Shown here: positions 8,364 to 12,106 of the stretch, piece after piece
Numbering within the stretch: position 1 is the first letter of the stretch
How the letters are laid out: each line of letters opens with the position of its first letter
The notes under the pieces: model-generated
Seen by the model: the letters and a program-made list of their open reading frames with translations, nothing else
Told to the model about the DNA's origin: nothing
The model's database searches: none
Position numbers and translations under genes: made by a program
Assembly (NCBI GenBank): GCA_013138655.1
Contig: WTCI01000201.1
Coordinates: forward strand, 1 to 12,106
Length of the DNA stretch: 12,106 nt
Direction of reading: 5' to 3'
Source: Desulfuromonadaceae bacterium
Lineage (GTDB): Bacteria; Desulfobacterota; Desulfuromonadia; Desulfuromonadales; Geopsychrobacteraceae

Positions 8364-8401
8364 AAAAGGGGTGTTGATCTGATGATCAACACCCCTTTTT
8401 T
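8364..8401. terminator. Bidirectional intrinsic terminator between pyrE and the converging nadB operon
   Basis: Positions 8364-8379 pair perfectly over 16 bp with 8384-8399 around the 4-base loop TGAT. The plus side ends in a T-run through 8401. The minus side ends in the complementary T-run from the four A's at 8364-8367. It therefore serves pyrE from the left and the minus-strand operon from the right, and its last base touches the stop codon of the small ferredoxin-like protein. Confidence 0.93.
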
Positions 8402-8610
8402 CAGTTTTCTTCCGGGATCCGGTAAACATCCAAGACCCCCGGCAGCTGTCTCAGGGCGTCCCGGTCAATGTTTCGTGTATCGCCGACCACGCCGAGAATA
8501 ATCCGATCGGCCCCGGTTGATTGGTGAAAGTCACAATCCTGTTCGACCAGAAATTGCTTGGCCTGTTGCAGGTCGTCTTCAGTCGCCGTTTTTTTCATGA
8601 TCACCAGCAT
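8401..8610 (-). CDS. Stand-alone DAHP synthase ferredoxin-like (regulatory) domain protein
   Basis: A 69-residue protein resembling the N-terminal ferredoxin-like domain of type I-beta DAHP synthases such as that of Thermotoga. It opens MLVIMKKTATEDDL, followed by an alpha helix, then DRIILGVVGDTRNID and the closing LPGVLDVYRI strand. In the full enzyme this fold is followed at once by the PYKLASRE linker and the catalytic barrel. Here it stops at EEN, right at the terminator, so no barrel is encoded and no frameshift remnant is seen. In Thermotoga the domain mediates tyrosine feedback inhibition, so an in-trans or ligand-sensing role is possible but is inference. It follows the chorismate mutase gene by five bases, with AAAGGG overlapping that gene's end as a distant ribosome site. 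It is the last gene of its operon. Confidence 0.8.
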   Translation of the reverse strand: MLVIMKKTATEDDLQQAKQFLVEQDCDFHQSTGADRIILGVVGDTRNIDRDALRQLPGVLDVYRIPEEN

Positions 8611-8615
8611 GACAG

Positions 8616-8888
8616 TTATTTCCCTTTCGAGCGGATACGTTCCAGGCTGCGACTTTCGTCAATCACCCGTTCAAATAAGCGTATGATTGCCGCATCGTCC
8701 AGCGGGCCTGGATTGATCCCTTTCATCCGCTCAAAAATCAGCTTTTCCCGTTTTGGATCGTAGATCGGCAGATCAAGAGTTTTCTTGATCTGGCCGATCT
8801 CAAGAGCCAGGGCCGCACGCTCGTTAAAAATGCGCAATAGTTCATCGTCCAGCTGATTGATTCTCTTCCTGATTGTATCGATGTCCAA
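8616..8888 (-). CDS. Chorismate mutase, AroQ type, monofunctional
   Basis: Rearranges chorismate to prephenate, the branch point to phenylalanine and tyrosine. The 90 residues form the usual three-helix AroQ fold. Compared from memory with the E. coli domain, the active-site set is present: R7, R24, K35, D44, R47, E48, S79 and E83. The last replaces the E. coli glutamine, a substitution I recall from other mutases. No prephenate dehydratase, dehydrogenase or DAHP synthase domain is attached, and no signal peptide is present, so it is cytosolic. The start is TTG, chosen because AAGGA sits seven bases upstream and no in-frame ATG occurs before residue 55. It begins 12 bases after nadB and ends five bases before the ferredoxin-like gene, indicating one operon. 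Confidence 0.92.
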   Translation of the reverse strand: MDIDTIRKRINQLDDELLRIFNERAALALEIGQIKKTLDLPIYDPKREKLIFERMKGINPGPLDDAAIIRLFERVIDESRSLERIRSKGK

Positions 8889-8900
8889 AATCGAATCCTT

Positions 8901-10526
8901 TCAGGTCGTCTGATTTTGCGTTGCCGGATTGCGTGGTCCGGGAATTACGGTGTCGTGGCAGAAATTTTCGTCATCGGTCTGCGGATAATCGATGGTGAAG
9001 TGCAGTCCGCGACTTTCCCGGCGCATCAGGGCACTCTGAATGATCAGTTTGGCCACGGTGGTGATATTGCGCAGTTCAATCAGGTCAGAAGTAATATAGA
9101 AGTCCCAATAATATTCGATAATTTCTTGCTGAATCTGATTGATGCGCCGCAGGGCTCGGTGCAGGCGTTTGTCGGAACGCACGATACCGACATAATTCCA
9201 CATGCTGCGGCGGACTTCGTCCCAGTTGTGGGCTACGACAACCTCTTCATCACTGTCGGTGGCACTGCCGCAATTCCAGGGTTGTATCGGTGGCAGGGGC
9301 GGATAGCTTTCGCTGAATCGCTGCCGGGAGGCATCCGCTGCTGATTTGGCAAAGACGATTCCTTCGAGCAGACTGTTGCTGGCCAGACGATTGGCTCCGT
9401 GCAAACCGGTGCAGGCGACTTCACCGATGGCAAACAGATTGCGGATGCAGGTTTCGCCATTTCGATCCACTTGCAGGCCGCCGCAAAGGTAGTGTGCTGC
9501 GGGCACAACCGGGACCGGCTCCTTGGTCATGTCGATGCCGTACTCAAGACAGGTCTGATATATCGTTGGAAAACGATCACGGATATAGTCGGCAGACTTG
9601 TGAGTGATGTCGAGGAAAACGCAATCATCGCCATGTTTTTTCATTTCATTGTCGATTGCGCGGGCGACGATATCCCGTGGTGCCAGATCTTTAAGCGGGT
9701 GATAATCAGGCATGAAAGCATAGCCGTCACGGCGGCGCAGGATCGCCCCCTCACCGCGGACCGCCTCGGAAATCAGGAACGATTTGGCGTGGGGATGATA
9801 CAAGGTTGTGGGATGAAACTGCATGAACTCCATGTTGGCGACAGCGGCCCCGGCACGCCAGCCGATGGCGACACCGTCGCCGGTCGCAATGTCCGGGTTG
9901 CAGGTGTACAGGTAGACTTTGCCGGCCCCACCCGTGGCCAGCACGGTGAAGCGGGCGCCAAAGGCAATGACTTTGTTATTTTTGATGTCGAGAATGTAGG
10001 CCCCGAGACAGCGGTTGACATCGAGTGTTTGTTGCAGAACTTTGCTCTCGGTAATCAGATCAACGGCAATGTGCTGCTGATACAGGGTAATATTGGGGTG
10101 TTTTTGTGCCGCTTCAACCAGGGCTCGTTCGATCTCACGACCTGTTGCGTCTTTGGCGTGAAGAATCCGCCGGTGACTGTGGCCGCCTTCACGGGTCAGG
10201 TCATACTGGTCCGCTTCGTTGCGGCTGAAATTGACACCCCAGTCGATCAGGTCCGCCACGGCTTTGGGCCCGGCTCCAACCACCAGATCGACAATCTCCC
10301 GGTTCGGCAGTTGGGCCCCGGCGACCATGGTATCTTCAGCATGGGAAGAAAAGCTGTCTTCCGGTGAAGAAACGGCGGCAATACCGCCCTGGGCCAGTTG
10401 TGTCGCGGTGATGTCGATATCGCGTTTGGTAATCAGTGAAACAGGACCCTGGTCTGCAACCTTCAAGGCGTAGGACAGACCTGCGATCCCCGTGCCTATG
10501 ACCAGGAAATCAGATGTGATGTTCAT
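8901..10526 (-). CDS. nadB: L-aspartate oxidase
   Basis: FAD enzyme that oxidises L-aspartate to iminoaspartate, the first step of de novo NAD synthesis; the product goes to quinolinate synthase (NadA). Under anaerobic conditions fumarate can be the acceptor. The 541 residues match the family. The dinucleotide-binding motif GTGIAGL is at 11-17, TQLAQGGIAAV at 42-52 and the HAKDATGREI block at 123-132. The substrate-site region EFMQFHPT is at 233-240, EAVRGEGA at 254-261, APRDIVARAI at 282-291, H345 in PAAHYLCGG, and GLHGANRLASNSLLE at 374-388. These distinguish it from fumarate reductase flavoproteins, the main alternative. AGGA lies ten bases before the ATG. nadA and nadC are not adjacent; nadB heads an operon with chorismate mutase and the ferredoxin-like protein, driven by the promoter at 10591-10619. 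Confidence 0.96.
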   Translation of the reverse strand: MNITSDFLVIGTGIAGLSYALKVADQGPVSLITKRDIDITATQLAQGGIAAVSSPEDSFSSHAEDTMVAGAQLPNREIVDLVVGAGPKAVADLIDWGVNFSRNEADQYDLTREGGHSHRRILHAKDATGREIERALVEAAQKHPNITLYQQHIAVDLITESKVLQQTLDVNRCLGAYILDIKNNKVIAFGARFTVLATGGAGKVYLYTCNPDIATGDGVAIGWRAGAAVANMEFMQFHPTTLYHPHAKSFLISEAVRGEGAILRRRDGYAFMPDYHPLKDLAPRDIVARAIDNEMKKHGDDCVFLDITHKSADYIRDRFPTIYQTCLEYGIDMTKEPVPVVPAAHYLCGGLQVDRNGETCIRNLFAIGEVACTGLHGANRLASNSLLEGIVFAKSAADASRQRFSESYPPLPPIQPWNCGSATDSDEEVVVAHNWDEVRRSMWNYVGIVRSDKRLHRALRRINQIQQEIIEYYWDFYITSDLIELRNITTVAKLIIQSALMRRESRGLHFTIDYPQTDDENFCHDTVIPGPRNPATQNQTT

Positions 10527-10590
10527 TGGTTATATGTCCTCACCGGCGTCTGGACAGGGTTGCTTGAGAGGAGTGAAATACATCTGCGGC

Positions 10591-10619
10591 ATTATCGGGT
10601 GCGGCACCATTGATGTCAA
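10591..10619 (-). promoter_or_regulatory. nadB: Strong sigma70 promoter for the nadB operon
   Basis: On the minus strand the -35 is TTGACA (10619-10614, six of six), followed by a 17-base spacer and the -10 GATAAT (10596-10591, five of six). Transcription should begin near 10584, leaving a leader of roughly 57 bases before the nadB ATG. This is among the best promoter matches in the window. Confidence 0.75.
10598..10608. promoter_or_regulatory. Dyad in the nadB promoter spacer (possible operator)
   Basis: GGTGCGGCACC is a perfect 5-bp inverted repeat around one central base, lying wholly between the -35 and -10 of the nadB promoter. That is the classic place for a repressor site or a MerR-type activator site. 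The arms are short, so chance is possible, and no regulator gene is nearby to suggest an identity. Confidence 0.3.
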
Positions 10620-10674
10620 GTCGTTAGCGGTTGTTATGGTTGTATTTCATGGGTAAATCCATTAAGGTTACAAA

Positions 10675-11247
10675 ATGTTCATAAAAAGGCGTCATCTGAT
10701 CATTTTTCTATTCTTCTCGGTGTTTCTGCAGCTGACTCTCTGTGCCCATGGTGCGATCTACCGGCACATCGACGAGAACGGCAAGCTGCATTTTACCAAT
10801 GTGCCAAGCCGTGGTCAGTTCCGTTTTTATCGACAGGAGGGGGAAACGTACCGGCTGGAAACACTGATCAGCCATTTTGCGGATAAATTTCAATTGGATG
10901 CTGCCTTGATCAAAGCGGTGATTAAGGTCGAGAGTGATTTTAATCCGCGGGTGGTTTCCCGAAAGGGGGCACAGGGGTTGATGCAGTTGATGCCGGAAAC
11001 CGCTGTTGAGGTTGGTGTCAGCAATCCTTTTGATCCCTCTCAGTCAATTCAAGGTGGCTCTTTCTATTTACGTAAAATGCTTGATTCTTTTGACCGGAAC
11101 CTCGATTATGCCCTGGCCGCCTATAATGCAGGTCCGAATGCCGTGCGTAAATTCGGCGGGATTCCCCCCTATGAGGAAACCCGGAATTATGTCAAACGGG
11201 TCAAGCATTATTATGATTATTATCGTCGTTTAAAAGGTAATTTTTGA
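10675..11247 (+). CDS. Secreted lytic transglycosylase with DUF4124 and SLT domains
   Basis: Murein-cleaving enzyme of the soluble-lytic-transglycosylase (SLT) fold, predicted periplasmic. The N-terminus is a signal peptide: KRRH, then a hydrophobic core at about 8-23, with likely cleavage after HGA at residue 27. LTLC does not fit a lipobox, so it is probably not a lipoprotein. Residues 28-45 (IYRHIDENGKLHFTNVPS) match the short DUF4124 domain often found before SLT domains. The SLT domain follows: catalytic glutamate E86 in VIKVESDFNP, then SRKGAQGLMQLMPETA at 95-110, ALAAYNAGPNAV at 146-157, and the YVKRV segment near 172-176. At 190 residues this is a compact form. AAGG lies seven bases before the ATG. 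Its stop overlaps the next start as TGATG, so it is co-translated with pgsA. Confidence 0.93.
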   Translation: MFIKRRHLIIFLFFSVFLQLTLCAHGAIYRHIDENGKLHFTNVPSRGQFRFYRQEGETYRLETLISHFADKFQLDAALIKAVIKVESDFNPRVVSRKGAQGLMQLMPETAVEVGVSNPFDPSQSIQGGSFYLRKMLDSFDRNLDYALAAYNAGPNAVRKFGGIPPYEETRNYVKRVKHYYDYYRRLKGNF

Positions 11248-11834
11248 TGAGTCAAGACGTTAAATTGATGAATCTGCCGAATATTTTGACCTTGACACGA
11301 ATCGCCGCTGTGCCGGTGGTGGTGGTCTTGCTGATGTTTGAATCCCGGGCGAACTGTTTCTGGGCAACGATTATTTTTTCTTTAGCGGCGATTACCGATT
11401 GGCTGGACGGGTATCTGGCGCGCAAGTGGCACATTGAGACCGTGCTTGGTAAGTTTTTAGACCCGCTGGCTGATAAATTGATCGTCATGGCTGCTCTGAT
11501 TATGCTGATACCGCTTGACCGCGTTCCTGCATGGGCGGTTTTTTTAATTCTTGCTCGGGAAATGCTCGTGACCGGACTGCGCTCCATTGCCTCATCTGAA
11601 GGAATCGTCATTGCTGCGAGCCCTTTGGGTAAATACAAGACGATCTTTCAGATGGTGGCCATTGTTGGACTGTTGTTGCATTATCCTTATTATTGGTTCT
11701 TCGGTGTTCAGTTCGATTTTCTCTACTCTTCGTTTCACAATGTCGGGATGTTTTTCTTTTATATCGCGTTTGTGCTGACGCTATGGTCGGGGGGGGATTA
11801 TCTGACGAAGTTCTTCAGGGTTTTTCTGAAATAG
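11247..11834 (+). CDS. pgsA: CDP-diacylglycerol--glycerol-3-phosphate 3-phosphatidyltransferase
   Basis: Inner-membrane enzyme that makes phosphatidylglycerophosphate from CDP-diacylglycerol and glycerol-3-phosphate, leading to phosphatidylglycerol and cardiolipin. The CDP-alcohol phosphotransferase signature is complete: D51, D54-G55, A58-R59, G68, D72 and D76 with correct spacing. About six hydrophobic segments are visible, near residues 13-30, 38-50, 78-90, 93-107, 131-146 and 166-183. The N-terminal LPNILTLTRI is typical of PgsA rather than of PssA or Cls. Length is 195 residues, near the family norm. The ATG at 11247 is favoured over the TTG one codon earlier because AAAAGG ends nine bases upstream and the TGATG overlap is a standard coupling arrangement. 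Confidence 0.95.
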   Translation: MSQDVKLMNLPNILTLTRIAAVPVVVVLLMFESRANCFWATIIFSLAAITDWLDGYLARKWHIETVLGKFLDPLADKLIVMAALIMLIPLDRVPAWAVFLILAREMLVTGLRSIASSEGIVIAASPLGKYKTIFQMVAIVGLLLHYPYYWFFGVQFDFLYSSFHNVGMFFFYIAFVLTLWSGGDYLTKFFRVFLK

Positions 11835-11889
11835 CCAACACGCTGATTTGTAATGATTATTTACCAATGGAAAAAAACGTAATTTTTTA

Positions 11890-11919
11890 TTGACACCCTG
11901 CAAACCGTTTTGCTATAAA
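11890..11919 (+). promoter_or_regulatory. Strong promoter of tRNA-Gly with A/T-rich upstream tract
   Basis: TTGACA (11890-11895), 18 bases, TATAAA (11914-11919). Immediately upstream, 11871-11889 is almost purely A then T, resembling an UP element that contacts the RNA polymerase alpha subunit. Start of transcription is expected near 11926, about 25 bases before the mature tRNA end. Confidence 0.85.
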
Positions 11920-11950
11920 TGCATCCGCTCGTTACTGCGGGCCTGACTGA

Positions 11951-12025
<75 letters not shown>

Positions 12026-12033
12026 AAAAATTC

Positions 12034-12066
12034 AAGAGGCCAGGTGAAAACCTGGCCTCTTTTTTT
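12034..12066 (+). terminator. Intrinsic terminator after tRNA-Gly
   Basis: A 12-bp perfect stem (12034-12045 with 12050-12061) closes on the stable tetraloop GAAA and runs into a T-tract through 12066. It begins nine bases after the CCA end of the tRNA. Confidence 0.93.
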
Positions 12067-12090
12067 GTTTGCCCAGCATAGCTGGCAAAC
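12067..12090. repeat. Second hairpin directly after the tRNA terminator
   Basis: GTTTGC (12067-12072) pairs with GCAAAC (12085-12090) and CAGC (12074-12077) pairs with GCTG (12081-12084) around the loop ATA, with a single bulged C at 12073. It could be the start of another structure that continues past the window. Its function is unknown. Confidence 0.4.
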
Positions 12091-12106
12091 TCGGCCTGTT
12101 GCAAGA

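Larger units (their letters stand above)
10574..10649. repeat. Widely spaced 9-bp inverted repeat in the nadB / transglycosylase divergent region
   Basis: TGAAATACA (10574-10582) recurs inverted as TGTATTTCA (10641-10649), 58 bases apart. The left copy lies just downstream of the predicted nadB start of transcription and the right copy lies 26 bases before the transglycosylase start codon. Two half-sites flanking a divergent promoter region would suit a looping regulator, but nine A/T-rich bases could also match by chance. Confidence 0.3.

Noticed and set aside
8401..8610. Idea that the ferredoxin-like gene is a DAHP synthase broken by a frameshift
   Set aside because: Just after its stop comes a perfect terminator and then the converging pyrE gene, with no barrel remnant on the minus strand.
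9399..10367. A 322-codon plus-strand open frame antisense to nadB
   Set aside because: It lies entirely inside nadB, whose protein is unmistakable. The translation resembles no family and the frame is open because of the codon composition of the opposite strand.
10631..10659. A promoter TTGTTA-17-TAAATC for the transglycosylase gene
   Set aside because: The -10 matches at only three of six positions; too weak to annotate.

Overview
The window reads as an ordinary chromosomal segment of a mid-GC, Gram-negative-type bacterium. The best guess is an anaerobic deltaproteobacterium of the Desulfuromonadales (Desulfuromonas/Pelobacter/Geobacter relatives). That placement is inference. It rests on the look of the proteins (a ~990-residue PurL with a separate long PurQ, an Fe-S type PurF with propeptide, a stand-alone chorismate mutase next to a detached DAHP-synthase ferredoxin-like domain) and on a periplasmic DUF4124-lytic transglycosylase. 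No phage, transposase, CRISPR or defence gene is visible.

Layout. Left part: glyceraldehyde-3-phosphate dehydrogenase (gap, minus strand, 238-1239) diverges from a YycJ/WalJ-type metallo-beta-lactamase-fold hydrolase (plus strand, 1470-2258). A 20-bp perfect hairpin (2268-2312) closes the latter. Next comes a ~150-bp imperfect palindrome with 19-bp perfect ends (2328-2477), immediately in front of the nucleotide-synthesis block purL-purQ-purF-pyrE (2506-8351). PurL and PurQ form FGAM synthase, PurF makes phosphoribosylamine from PRPP and glutamine, and PyrE makes OMP from PRPP and orotate, so the block covers two purine steps and one pyrimidine step. A perfect 16-bp bidirectional terminator (8364-8401) separates it from a converging minus-strand operon.

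The minus-strand operon nadB - chorismate mutase - DAHPS ferredoxin-like domain (10526 down to 8401) is tightly packed. It is preceded by a near-consensus sigma70 promoter (TTGACA-17-GATAAT) with a small dyad in its spacer. Divergent from nadB is a plus-strand pair, a secreted DUF4124/SLT lytic transglycosylase and pgsA (phosphatidylglycerophosphate synthase), overlapping at TGATG. The window ends with tRNA-Gly(GCC), which has its own strong promoter (A/T-rich upstream tract, TTGACA-18-TATAAA) and a 12-bp intrinsic terminator.

Most of this is housekeeping. The items most worth following up are: the two allosteric domains normally fused to DAHP synthase, encoded here as separate adjacent small proteins without the catalytic barrel; the long palindromic element in the purL leader; and the PurS-like repeats fused to PurL while PurQ stays separate. 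I see no convincing evidence of a wholly new system.
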